NCBI GenBank assembly: GCA_902806215.1
Contig: CADCVT010000132.1
Coordinates: forward strand, 1-8,072
DNA: 8,072 bases
From: an uncultured Solirubrobacteraceae bacterium
GTDB taxonomy: Bacteria > Actinomycetota > Thermoleophilia > Solirubrobacterales > Solirubrobacteraceae
Direction of reading: 5' to 3'
Part shown: positions 1 to 5,947 of the stretch, one piece after another
How positions within the stretch are numbered: the first letter of the stretch is position 1
Layout of the letters: each line of letters begins with the position of its first letter
Notes under the pieces: model-generated
Told to the model about the DNA's origin: nothing
Database searches by the model: none
The model's input: the letters and a program-made list of their open reading frames with translations, nothing else
Program-made: the position numbers and the translations under genes

Positions 1-466
1 ACTCGAGGTCCACGTACGGCGCTCCGGCGATCGAGCCCTCCTGCGCGAACCGCGCCGCGAACGGCAGGTGGTACCAGAGCGAGTCGACGCCGCCGATGCC
101 GAGATCGAGCGCCACGAACGTCCGCCGCAGCCAGGCCGCCACCACGATCCCGCCCACCACGAGTGCGGCAAGCACCTTCCCCCGGTGAAACAGAAGGGGT
201 CTGACCCCTTTTGTTTCACCGGGGAACAGAAGCAGCGCCGGGAGGGCGATCGCGACGACCGCCCAGGCCTCGAGGAGGCCGACGATCCCGAGGAGCTGCA
301 ACATCGCGACCACGGCCGAGAGCGTGAGCACCGCGTCGGCGAGGACGGCGACCGCGCCGGTCAGCGACGGCGCCAGGCGCCGCCGCGCCGCGCGCGCGCA
401 CAGCCACGCCGCCGCCAGCACCAGGCCGACGCCGACCAAACCGGCGAGCCTCCTCCCGAAGGTCAC
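1..466 (-). CDS. Polytopic membrane protein, GT-C glycosyltransferase-like, N-terminal part (runs off left edge)
   Basis: The minus strand stays open from a GTG at 466 to the window edge, giving 155 residues that read as a membrane protein. Hydrophobic stretches lie at about residues 7–24, 36–56, 58–81 and 98–113, separated by short basic loops. After the last comes an extracytoplasmic-type segment, DSLWYHLPFAARFAQEGS (128–145). An acidic residue followed by a W/Y-H-L-P stretch after an early membrane helix is typical of GT-C-fold glycosyltransferases (GT39/ArnT/PMT-like), which transfer sugars from polyprenyl-phosphate carriers outside the membrane. That function is inference from this one motif, because the rest is missing. 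Start choice: GTG466 has AGG about 9 nt upstream; an in-frame GTG at 514 would add 16 residues and cannot be excluded. A 45-bp palindrome at 180–224 encodes the loop at about residues 82–95 without a stop. The gene is divergent from the small gene starting at 545. Confidence 0.72.
   Translation of the reverse strand, partial: MTFGRRLAGLVGVGLVLAAAWLCARAARRRLAPSLTGAVAVLADAVLTLSAVVAMLQLLGIVGLLEAWAVVAIALPALLLFPGETKGVRPLLFHRGKVLAALVVGGIVVAAWLRRTFVALDLGIGGVDSLWYHLPFAARFAQEGSIAGAPYVDLE
180..224. repeat. 45-bp near-perfect palindrome, REP/RAYT-like, inside a coding region
   Basis: Arms 180–201 and 203–224 are complementary at 21 of 22 positions around a single central T at 202; the only mismatch is G193 against T211. 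The core reads GGTGAAACAGAAGGGGTC, then T, then its inverted copy. The core is more A/T-rich than its surroundings, and the central GGGGTC-T-GACCCC is a motif I associate with dispersed palindromes mobilised by REP-associated (IS200-like, Y1) transposases in many bacteria. That association is recalled, not searched. The element lies within the membrane-protein gene and is translated as GETKGVRPLLFH between two hydrophobic segments. As RNA either strand would form a very stable hairpin, with a G-U wobble in the plus transcript and an A-C mismatch in the minus transcript. Confidence 0.85.
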
Positions 467-544
467 CGCGGGGAGCCTGCCAGAGCCGGCCGAGCGGCGA
501 ACTCGTGTTTGCACGCAACCGGCACCGGGGAACCACCACCCGCC

Positions 545-808
545 TTGACTTCGCGCTTCTCAGACCGCCGATCGACCGCCGGTGAGGACATCGCCGCCCG
601 GCTGCTGCAGGCCGACGAACCCGTTCCGTTCGAGGAGCTGGCCGAGGGCCGCGACGTCGCCGAGGTCGCCGCCTGGCTCGGCAACGGTGTCAGCGACGGC
701 CTCGTCGAGGAGGTCCCCGGTGGCGACGGTCGCCGCCGGTTCAAGCTGCGTCACCGCGGCGAGCGCATCATCACCCGCGCGCGCCGGCTCACCGACCGCA
801 GTCGCTAG
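545..808 (+). CDS. Small winged-helix-like protein of unknown function (87 aa)
   Basis: I do not recognise a named family. The frame is open for much longer upstream, but that part reads as low-complexity antisense of the membrane-protein gene; the sensible protein begins near the TTG at 545, so that is the chosen start. No good Shine–Dalgarno precedes it. The 87 residues show helices at about 13–22 (EDIAARLLQA), 29–35 and 38–54, then LVEEV, a Gly-rich turn (59–62), and RRFKLRHRGERI (64–75). Two or three helices followed by a hairpin ending in 'F.L..RG..I' is the usual shape of a winged-helix DNA-binding domain, with residues 54–70 as the wing. The C-terminus is Arg-rich. The gene is divergent from the membrane-protein gene (78 bp between starts) and convergent with the next gene (6 bp between stops). 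A DNA-binding role is inference. Confidence 0.55.
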   Translation: MTSRFSDRRSTAGEDIAARLLQADEPVPFEELAEGRDVAEVAAWLGNGVSDGLVEEVPGGDGRRRFKLRHRGERIITRARRLTDRSR

Positions 809-820
809 GGACCGCTAGCG
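803..820. terminator. Short hairpin between convergent genes
   Basis: CGCTAG (803–808) and CTAGCG (815–820) pair perfectly around a 6-nt loop (809–814). Each arm contains the stop codon of one of the two converging genes, so the structure is symmetrical for both transcripts. The stem is only 6 bp and no T-run follows on either side, so a role as a bidirectional terminator is possible but weakly supported. Confidence 0.25.
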
Positions 821-1183
821 CGAGCGCCGCTTCGCCGGCGCCACCACGCGAACGACCGCCCGGACAGGCGCACCCGCGTTCTGCCCAGCATCCACGGGCA
901 CGAGCTGCACCCGATAGCGCCCCGGCCGCAGGCCGCGCAGGCTGACCGGCAGCGACCCCGGCCCCGCGGCCATCTCCCGCGACCGCGAGAGAACGGACCT
1001 CTCCGGCGAGATCCGGTCGATCTCGAGCAACACGACCGCGGGCTCCGACAGCGTGAACCGCACGGTCAGCCGCGTCCGCGCGCGAGCAGGAACGCGAAGC
1101 CCCGACACGACCGGCGGCGGGTCGACCGCCGGCTTCGGGTCGACCTGCACGACACCGCGCATGTCCGGGTGCACCGGCCGCAT
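815..1183 (-). CDS. Short beta-sandwich (FlgD/Ig-like) domain protein, possibly N-terminally reduced
   Basis: This 122-aa protein has a Pro-rich start (residues 16–25, including PKPAVDPPP) followed by one recognisable domain: RLTVRFTLSEPAVVLLEIDR (38–57), a loop, then LRGLRPGRYRVQLVPVDAG (82–100) and a final strand VRAVVRVVAP (107–116). The pattern 'F.LSEPA.V...I.R ... L.PG.Y.V.L...DA' matches the all-beta FlgD/Ig-like repeats common at the C-termini of secreted proteins in Thermoleophilia. Here it has no signal peptide and no N-terminal partner domain, and the Pro-rich start looks like an inter-domain linker, so the gene may be the remnant of a longer one. ATG1183 is chosen. ATG1162 is possible, and the frame is also open upstream to 1393, but that part overlaps the next gene's coding start. 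No clear Shine–Dalgarno is visible. The gene is divergent from the GGDEF gene. Confidence 0.6.
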   Translation of the reverse strand: MRPVHPDMRGVVQVDPKPAVDPPPVVSGLRVPARARTRLTVRFTLSEPAVVLLEIDRISPERSVLSRSREMAAGPGSLPVSLRGLRPGRYRVQLVPVDAGQNAGAPVRAVVRVVAPAKRRSR

Positions 1184-1220
1184 GAGCGGGCCCAACGAAA
1201 AGACCAACCTTCGTCCGTAC

Positions 1221-1224
1221 GAGG
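1221..1224 (+). promoter_or_regulatory. Ribosome binding site deciding the GTG1233 start
   Basis: GAGG lies 8 nt before GTG1233. Earlier in-frame candidates (GTG1053, ATG1161, ATG1182) and the later GTG1272 lack a comparably placed Shine–Dalgarno. The earlier ones would also overlap the divergent gene on the other strand or abut its start. Confidence 0.55.
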
Positions 1225-1232
1225 CACCGACG

Positions 1233-3350
1233 GTGGAACTCTCGAGCGCCCGGGCCGATGACCCGGGGGCCGTGACATCGAAGTTCATCACCCTGCTTCC
1301 CAGGATCGCGCTCGCCCTCGCGTGCGTGACCCTGACCGTGCACGCGGCGCACACCGGGCTCGGCCTCGGCCATCCGCAACACGACCGGCTCATCGACGAG
1401 TGGCTCTACAACGGCCTGATGGTCGGCGCCGCGCTGGCCTGCGTCCTGCGGGCGATCACCGGCACACGCAACCGGCTCGCCTGGGGGATCCTCGGCGCCG
1501 GCGTCCTGTCGTGGTCGGCCGGCGACCTCTACTTCACCCTCTTCCTCGCCGACGAGGCCACGCTGCCCATGCCGTCGGTCAGCGACGCGCTGTTCCTCGC
1601 CTTCTACCCGGCCGCCTACGCCGGGATGGCGATCCTCGTCAAGCGCAACGTCAGCGAGTTCCACGCAAGCCTGTGGCTCGACGCGCTCATCGGCGCGCTC
1701 GCCACGAGCGCCGTCGTCTCCGCGTTCCTCTACGACGCCGTCTCGGTCACGATCGCCGGCGACACGCTCAGCGTGCTGACCACGCTCGCGTACCCGCTGG
1801 GCGACGCGCTGCTGCTCGCGCTCGTCGTCGGCCTGCTCGGCCTGACGGGATGGCGCCCGGGCGCGACGTGGGCGATCATCGGCGCCGCGCTCGCGCTCAG
1901 CGCCGGCGGCGACGTCCTGTACCTCTACCGCGCGGCCAACGGCACGTACGTCGAGGGCACGATCCTCGACTCGATCTGGCCCGCCTCGGTCCTGCTGCTG
2001 GCGATCGCCGCGTGGCGCCGCCCGGACTTCAACGACGTCCGCCTCGAGGGCACGCGGATCATGGCGATGCCGGCGCTGTTCGCGCTCATCGCGATCGGGC
2101 TGTTCGTCATCGACCAGATCGAGCCGCTGAACCCGCTCGCCGTCGGCCTGGCCTGCGGCACGATCGTCGCGCTCGTCCTGCGGATGGCCGTGACGCTCCA
2201 CGAGAACCTGAAGATGGTCGCCGCCAGCCGCGGCGAGGCGCTCACCGACGCGCTCACCGGGCTCGGCAACCGGCGCAAGCTCGTCGCCGATCTCGAGGAG
2301 CAGATGGAGACGGTCCGAGCCGACGCGCCGCTCATCCTCATCCTCTTCGACCTCGACGGCTTCAAGCGCTACAACGACAGCTACGGCCACCTCGCCGGCG
2401 ACGCGCTGCTCGCCCGGCTGGGAGCGAAGCTCCGCGCCGCCGCCGCGCCGTACGGCGAGGCCTACCGGCTCGGCGGAGACGAGTTCTGCGCCGTCGTCAG
2501 CGCCCCGCCCGACCACCTCGAGCGCGTGCTCGAGTCGGCCGCCGTCGCCCTGCGCGACAGCGGTGAGGGCTTCGTCGTGGAGAGCTCCTACGGCGCGGTC
2601 GCCGTCCCCGCGGAGGCCGATTCGCCGGCGCTCGCGCTGCAGATCGCCGACCAGCGGATGTACGCCCGCAAGGAGGGCCGCTCGTCGCCGGTCCGCGAGC
2701 AGACGCGCGACGTGCTCGTCCGCGCGATGCACGCCCACCAGCCCGAGCTGACGACCTACGCCGGCGGCGTCGCCGCGATGGCGATCGCGGTAGGCCGCCG
2801 TCTCGGCGTCGAAGGCGAGGCGCTCGACGAGATCGGCCGCGCCGCCGAGCTGCACGACGTCGGCAAGGTCGCCGTCCCCGACGCGATCCTCGACAAGCCC
2901 GAGGCCCTCGACGAGGAGGAGTGGGCGTTCATGCAGCGCCAGCCGCTCCTGAGCGAGCGCATCCTCAACGGCGCCGAGGCGATGCGGCCGGTGGCCCGGC
3001 TCGTCCGCTCGACGCACGAGCGCTTCGACGGGACCGGCTACCCCGACGGCCTGAGCGGCGAGGAGATCCCGCTCGGCGCCCGCATCGTCGCCGTCTGCGA
3101 CGCCTACGCCGCCATGACGTCCGACCGTCCGTACCGGCCCGCCGTGAGCCGCGACCGCGCGCTGCGCGAGCTGCGCCGCTCGGCCGGGGGCCAGTTCGAC
3201 CCGCGGATCGTCAACGCGTTCATCGCCGAGCTCGACGAGCGCGGCCACGCCGTTCCGACCGATGCCGCAAGCGACGATCGCGACTCGTACGTCCGTGAGG
3301 TCGCCGGGCACCTGCGCAGCGCACTCGATCAGCAGTCCACTCACGCCTGA
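1233..3350 (+). CDS. Membrane-anchored GGDEF / degenerate HD-GYP cyclic-di-GMP signalling protein
   Basis: This 705-aa protein has three parts. Residues 19–322 hold about nine or ten hydrophobic segments with the signatures SWSAGDLYF (93–101) and PSVSDALFLAFYP (114–126), an actinobacterial integral-membrane sensor type. Residues 336–483 are a GGDEF domain: DALTGLGNRR (339–348), FDLDGFKRYND (372–382) and an intact GGDEF (414–418), so diguanylate cyclase activity is predicted. The allosteric RxxD I-site is absent; the equivalent positions read APYG (405–408). Residues 492–670 are an HD-GYP domain: HDVGK (541–545), HERFDGTGYP (595–604), CDAYAAMTSDRPY (622–634). By alignment from memory, expected metal-ligand His positions are replaced by Tyr509, Gln570 and Thr594; His541, Asp542, His595 and Asp623 remain. 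Phosphodiesterase activity is therefore doubtful. GTG1233 is chosen for its GAGG. The stop is 41 bp before the RTX gene. Confidence 0.93.
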   Translation: MELSSARADDPGAVTSKFITLLPRIALALACVTLTVHAAHTGLGLGHPQHDRLIDEWLYNGLMVGAALACVLRAITGTRNRLAWGILGAGVLSWSAGDLYFTLFLADEATLPMPSVSDALFLAFYPAAYAGMAILVKRNVSEFHASLWLDALIGALATSAVVSAFLYDAVSVTIAGDTLSVLTTLAYPLGDALLLALVVGLLGLTGWRPGATWAIIGAALALSAGGDVLYLYRAANGTYVEGTILDSIWPASVLLLAIAAWRRPDFNDVRLEGTRIMAMPALFALIAIGLFVIDQIEPLNPLAVGLACGTIVALVLRMAVTLHENLKMVAASRGEALTDALTGLGNRRKLVADLEEQMETVRADAPLILILFDLDGFKRYNDSYGHLAGDALLARLGAKLRAAAAPYGEAYRLGGDEFCAVVSAPPDHLERVLESAAVALRDSGEGFVVESSYGAVAVPAEADSPALALQIADQRMYARKEGRSSPVREQTRDVLVRAMHAHQPELTTYAGGVAAMAIAVGRRLGVEGEALDEIGRAAELHDVGKVAVPDAILDKPEALDEEEWAFMQRQPLLSERILNGAEAMRPVARLVRSTHERFDGTGYPDGLSGEEIPLGARIVAVCDAYAAMTSDRPYRPAVSRDRALRELRRSAGGQFDPRIVNAFIAELDERGHAVPTDAASDDRDSYVREVAGHLRSALDQQSTHA

Positions 3351-3378
3351 CTGCGTTCAGGCCGCGCACCGACCGGTC

Positions 3379-3385
3379 GAAGGGA
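3379..3385 (+). promoter_or_regulatory. Ribosome binding site for the RTX gene
   Basis: GAAGGGA lies 6 nt before ATG3392 and only 3 nt before the overlapping GTG3389. The spacing favours ATG3392 as the start, removing one extra Met from the longer reading. Confidence 0.55.
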
Positions 3386-3391
3386 ACCGTG

Positions 3392-4519
3392 ATGAAGCGG
3401 ATCCTCCTCGCCGGCGTCGTCCTCGCGGCCCTCACCATCGCTCCTGCGGCAGCTCCTGCCGCAGCCCCGACGCCTCCCGGCGAGGCGGTCTCGGTCGTGA
3501 ACGGCGTTCTGACGTACACGAGCATCGCCGGGCAGGCAGATCTCGTGACCGTCACCGAGGTGTTCGGCCACTACGTCAACGAGGCCTCGACCGCCGGCAA
3601 CTCGCCCGGCGCCGGGTGCGCGAGCCAGGGCGACTTCTACGTCCACTGCGTCGGTTCGACGGCAGCGAGGATCGACACACTCGACGGCAACGACGGCGTC
3701 CTCGTCCTCTCGGTGCTTCCGGCCACCGTCGACGGCGGCACCGGCGACGATCTGATCACCGGCGGCGCCGGCGCCGACGCTCTGACCGGCGGCCCCGGCC
3801 TCGACGAGCTCAACGGCGGTGCCGGCAACGACCGCATCTACGCCGCCGACGGCGAGGCCGACACGATCGACTGCGGCACGGGAGACGACCGCGCGGTCAC
3901 CGACGCGTCCGACGTCGTCACCAACTGCGAGACCGATCCGGTCGTCGAGCCAGTCCTCGAGCCGGAGGTCGAGAAGCCCGCCAAGGTCGACAAGCCCGAG
4001 AAGCCGTCCGTCCCGCGCGTCGAGGTCGTCGAGCCCGAGCTGCCCGCGGTCGAGTCGCCGCTGCCTCCGGTGTCGCCGGTCTCGCTCGTCGAGGGCCCCG
4101 TCCAGGTCGTCAACGGGCTCGCCCCGATCGTCCTCGGCTGCGCAGCGACCGAGGTCGCCGGCTGCGTCGGCGACGTCTTCCTCGATCCCGCGCCCGCATC
4201 GCTCCTCAAGAACGGCGTCGGCAACGGCAAGGGCAAGGGCGCCGAGCAGCGCGCCGAGGGCAAGGGCAAGGGCAAGAAGGCCAAGGTCCGCGCGCTCGCC
4301 TCCCGCCGCGGCCGCTTCGGCAAGAGCCCCTTCCAGATCTCCGCCGGCAAGAGCAAGAACCTCCAGGTCCGCCTGACCGCCGAGGCGCGCCGCAAGCTCG
4401 GCCTGCCGACCGGCAAGCGCGCCCGCGCCGCACGCCGCGGCCGCCGCGTGAAGGCCGTCGTCAGCGTCGTCCAGCGCGGCAAGAAGGCCCAGCGCTCGGT
4501 CGTCGAGCTGCGCGGCTGA
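3392..4519 (+). CDS. Secreted RTX (hemolysin-type Ca-binding repeat) protein with basic C-terminal domain
   Basis: This 375-aa protein starts with a Sec signal peptide: MKR, a hydrophobic core (4–16) and an Ala/Pro-rich region with likely cleavage near 25. A short beta-type domain follows. Residues 115–150 are four consecutive nonapeptides, GGTGDDLIT, GGAGADALT, GGPGLDELN and GGAGNDRIY, the GGxGxDxLx pattern that forms a calcium-binding beta-roll. They are capped by DGEADTIDCGTGDD (153–166) and a Cys at 179. Residues 182–235 are a Pro/Val/Glu-rich linker. Residues 272–297 are a Gly/Lys-rich stretch, and 298–375 form a strongly basic domain (FQISAGKSKNLQVRL at 314–328) resembling Ig-like C-termini of such proteins. 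Six Cys (76, 86, 161, 179, 250, 258) suggest extracytoplasmic disulfides. No sortase motif or C-terminal membrane anchor is visible. A structural or adhesive role is inference. It lies between two nucleotide-signalling genes on the same strand. Confidence 0.85.
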   Translation: MKRILLAGVVLAALTIAPAAAPAAAPTPPGEAVSVVNGVLTYTSIAGQADLVTVTEVFGHYVNEASTAGNSPGAGCASQGDFYVHCVGSTAARIDTLDGNDGVLVLSVLPATVDGGTGDDLITGGAGADALTGGPGLDELNGGAGNDRIYAADGEADTIDCGTGDDRAVTDASDVVTNCETDPVVEPVLEPEVEKPAKVDKPEKPSVPRVEVVEPELPAVESPLPPVSPVSLVEGPVQVVNGLAPIVLGCAATEVAGCVGDVFLDPAPASLLKNGVGNGKGKGAEQRAEGKGKGKKAKVRALASRRGRFGKSPFQISAGKSKNLQVRLTAEARRKLGLPTGKRARAARRGRRVKAVVSVVQRGKKAQRSVVELRG

Positions 4520-4524
4520 TCGCG

Positions 4525-4530
4525 TAGCGT
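4525..4530 (+). promoter_or_regulatory. Possible -10 element for the cyclase gene (leaderless type)
   Basis: TAGCGT fits the actinobacterial TANNNT -10 consensus and ends 9 nt before GTG4540. A transcript would then begin at or within a few bases of the start codon. It lies in the 20-bp gap after the RTX stop. No clear -35 is seen, and the GGGG at 4532–4535 could instead be a weak Shine–Dalgarno. Confidence 0.35.
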
Positions 4531-4539
4531 TGGGGCGGC

Positions 4540-5871
4540 GTGCCGCCGCCCCCGACCCGTTACGCCCGCTCCGGCGACCACAACATCGCCTACCAGGTCT
4601 ACGGCGACGGACCGATCGACGTCGTCTACATGATCGGGGCGCTGTCGCACCTCGAGGTGCTGTGGGACGAACCCGGCATCGTCCGGCTCATCGACCGGAT
4701 GGCCGGCTTCGCGCGGATCATCACGATGGACCGCCGCGGCCTCGGCATGTCGGACCCGATCGACGACCCGGTCTCGCTCCACGACGAGGTCGACGACATC
4801 ATCGCCGTGCTCGACGCCGTCGGCAGCGAGTCGGCCGCGGTCTACGGCTACGCGGCCGGCGGCCCGTACGTCATCCAGTTCGCGCACAAGTACCCCGAGC
4901 GCGTCCGCGCGCTCGTGCTCTACGCGTGCTTCGCCAAGACCACGCGCGCCGAGGACATGCCGTGGGCCGACACCGAGGAGGAGCGCGCGCTGCGCGTCGC
5001 ACGGCTCCTCGAGCAGTGGGGCCAGGGCAACAACATGGCGCTGCTCGCGCCGAGCGCGCGCGCCGACCCGGGCCTGCAGGCGTGGTTCGGCCGCCTCGAG
5101 CGGATGAGCGCCTCGCCTGGGCAGATGCGCAAGCTGACGAACCTGCTCGGGGAGGTCGACGTGCGCGCGCTGCTGCCCGAGCTCCGCGTGCCCACGCTCG
5201 TCCTGCACCGCCGCGACGACCAGCTCATGGACGTGCGCCACTCGCGCTACATGGCCGAGCGCATCCCCGGCGCGAAGTACGTCGAACTGCCCGGCGTCGA
5301 CAGCCTGCCGTTCGTCGGCGACGTCGAGGCGTACGTGGGGGAGATCGAGGAGTTCCTCACCGGCGGGCGCAGCCAGTCCGAGCCCAACCGCAAGCTGCTC
5401 ACCGTCCTGTTCACCGACATCTGCGACGGGACGACCCGCGTCGCGCAGCTCGGCGACCGCCGCTGGCGCGACCTGCTGGCCAAGCACGACGCCGAGGTGC
5501 GCCGCCAGCTCGGGCGCTTCGGCGGCCACGAGGTCAAGACGATCGGCGACGGCTTCCTCGCCGTCTTCGAGGGCCCTCCGAGCCCGGCCGTCCGGTGCGC
5601 GCGGGCGATCGTCGACGCGACCGCCGCGATGGGCGTCGACGTGCGCGCGGGGCTGCACACCGGCGAGTGCGAGGTCATCGGCGACGACATCGGCGGGATG
5701 GCGGTCCACATCGCCGCCCGCGTCAGCGCGCTGGCCGCGCCCCGGCAGGTCATGGCGTCCGGCACGACGTTCGGCACCGTCGTCGGCTCGGGCCTGGAGT
5801 GGGAGGACCTCGGGACCCGGCAGCTCAAGGGCGTCCCCGGGGACTGGCCTCTCTTCCGGCTGGTCGCCTGA
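4540..5871 (+). CDS. Alpha/beta-hydrolase-like (pseudo-enzyme) – class III adenylate/guanylate cyclase fusion
   Basis: This 443-aa protein joins an alpha/beta-hydrolase fold (about 5–272) to a class III cyclase domain (about 286–410), the architecture of Mycobacterium tuberculosis Rv1900c (LipJ). In the hydrolase, MDRRGLGMSDP and YPERVRALVL are typical, but the nucleophile elbow reads GYAAG (103–107), with Ala105 where Ser is expected. The catalytic-His segment reads PGVDSLPFVGD, with Ser255 where His is expected. The acidic residue may remain at D226/D227. Ester hydrolysis is therefore unlikely; the domain probably binds a ligand or partner. The cyclase has metal Asp293 (LFTDIC) and Asp337 (IGDGF), Lys333 (EVKTIGD), Asp383 and Arg394. 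Lys/Asp at the purine site favours ATP, so cAMP is the predicted product of a homodimer. The usual VN.AAR is AVHIAAR, His390 for Asn, as I recall from other members of this fusion family. No signal peptide or membrane segment is seen. The start GTG4540 may be leaderless. Confidence 0.92.
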   Translation: MPPPPTRYARSGDHNIAYQVYGDGPIDVVYMIGALSHLEVLWDEPGIVRLIDRMAGFARIITMDRRGLGMSDPIDDPVSLHDEVDDIIAVLDAVGSESAAVYGYAAGGPYVIQFAHKYPERVRALVLYACFAKTTRAEDMPWADTEEERALRVARLLEQWGQGNNMALLAPSARADPGLQAWFGRLERMSASPGQMRKLTNLLGEVDVRALLPELRVPTLVLHRRDDQLMDVRHSRYMAERIPGAKYVELPGVDSLPFVGDVEAYVGEIEEFLTGGRSQSEPNRKLLTVLFTDICDGTTRVAQLGDRRWRDLLAKHDAEVRRQLGRFGGHEVKTIGDGFLAVFEGPPSPAVRCARAIVDATAAMGVDVRAGLHTGECEVIGDDIGGMAVHIAARVSALAAPRQVMASGTTFGTVVGSGLEWEDLGTRQLKGVPGDWPLFRLVA

Positions 5872-5891
5872 TCCAACTGAGCCATTCCCTT

Positions 5892-5921
5892 GGAGGAGAC
5901 TCGCCAGAGGCGAGTTCCTCC
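5892..5921. terminator. Strong hairpin between convergent genes (bidirectional terminator candidate)
   Basis: GGAGGAGACTCGCC (5892–5905) pairs with GGCGAGTTCCTCC (5909–5921) around the loop AGA: 13 base pairs with one bulged base on the left arm. It sits 20 bp after the cyclase stop and 26 bp after the stop of the opposing 42-aa gene, as expected for a shared terminator. Neither strand has a T-run after it, which is common for high-GC actinobacterial terminators but leaves the function unproven. Confidence 0.6.
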
Positions 5922-5947
5922 GGCGACTGGCCGATCTTCGCGCTCGC

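Noticed and set aside
68..544. The upstream part of the plus-strand open frame that continues into the small gene at 545
   Set aside because: Before about 545 it is low-complexity Arg/Pro/Gln/His-rich sequence antisense to a convincing membrane protein; only the part from 545 looks like protein.
545..550. TTGACT as a -35 box
   Set aside because: No TANNNT-like -10 lies about 17 nt downstream, and these bases are better explained as the start of the small gene.
1053..1232. The longer N-terminus for the GGDEF/HD-GYP protein starting at GTG1053 or at ATG1161/1182
   Set aside because: The first 60 residues are Arg/Thr/Gly-rich without pattern, overlap or abut the divergent gene and lack a Shine–Dalgarno. 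GTG1233 has GAGG 8 nt upstream.
789..3344. An 851-codon open frame on the minus strand opposite the GGDEF/HD-GYP gene
   Set aside because: It is rich in Arg/Gly/Asp/Val with no domain pattern, as expected from the antisense of a GC-rich gene with biased third positions. The plus-strand protein has clear motifs.
3345..3362. A 6-bp hairpin GCCTGA/TCAGGC covering the GGDEF gene stop codon
   Set aside because: The stem is short, has no T-run and lies just before the RTX ribosome binding site. It is too weak to call a terminator.
4212..4280. The repeated GGCAAGGGCAAGGGC stretch as a DNA tandem repeat of separate interest
   Set aside because: It simply encodes the Gly/Lys-rich linker of the RTX protein with the preferred codons of this genome.
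3838..5709. A 623-codon minus-strand open frame across the RTX and cyclase genes
   Set aside because: It spans two recognisable plus-strand genes and their gap, and its composition is that of a shadow frame.
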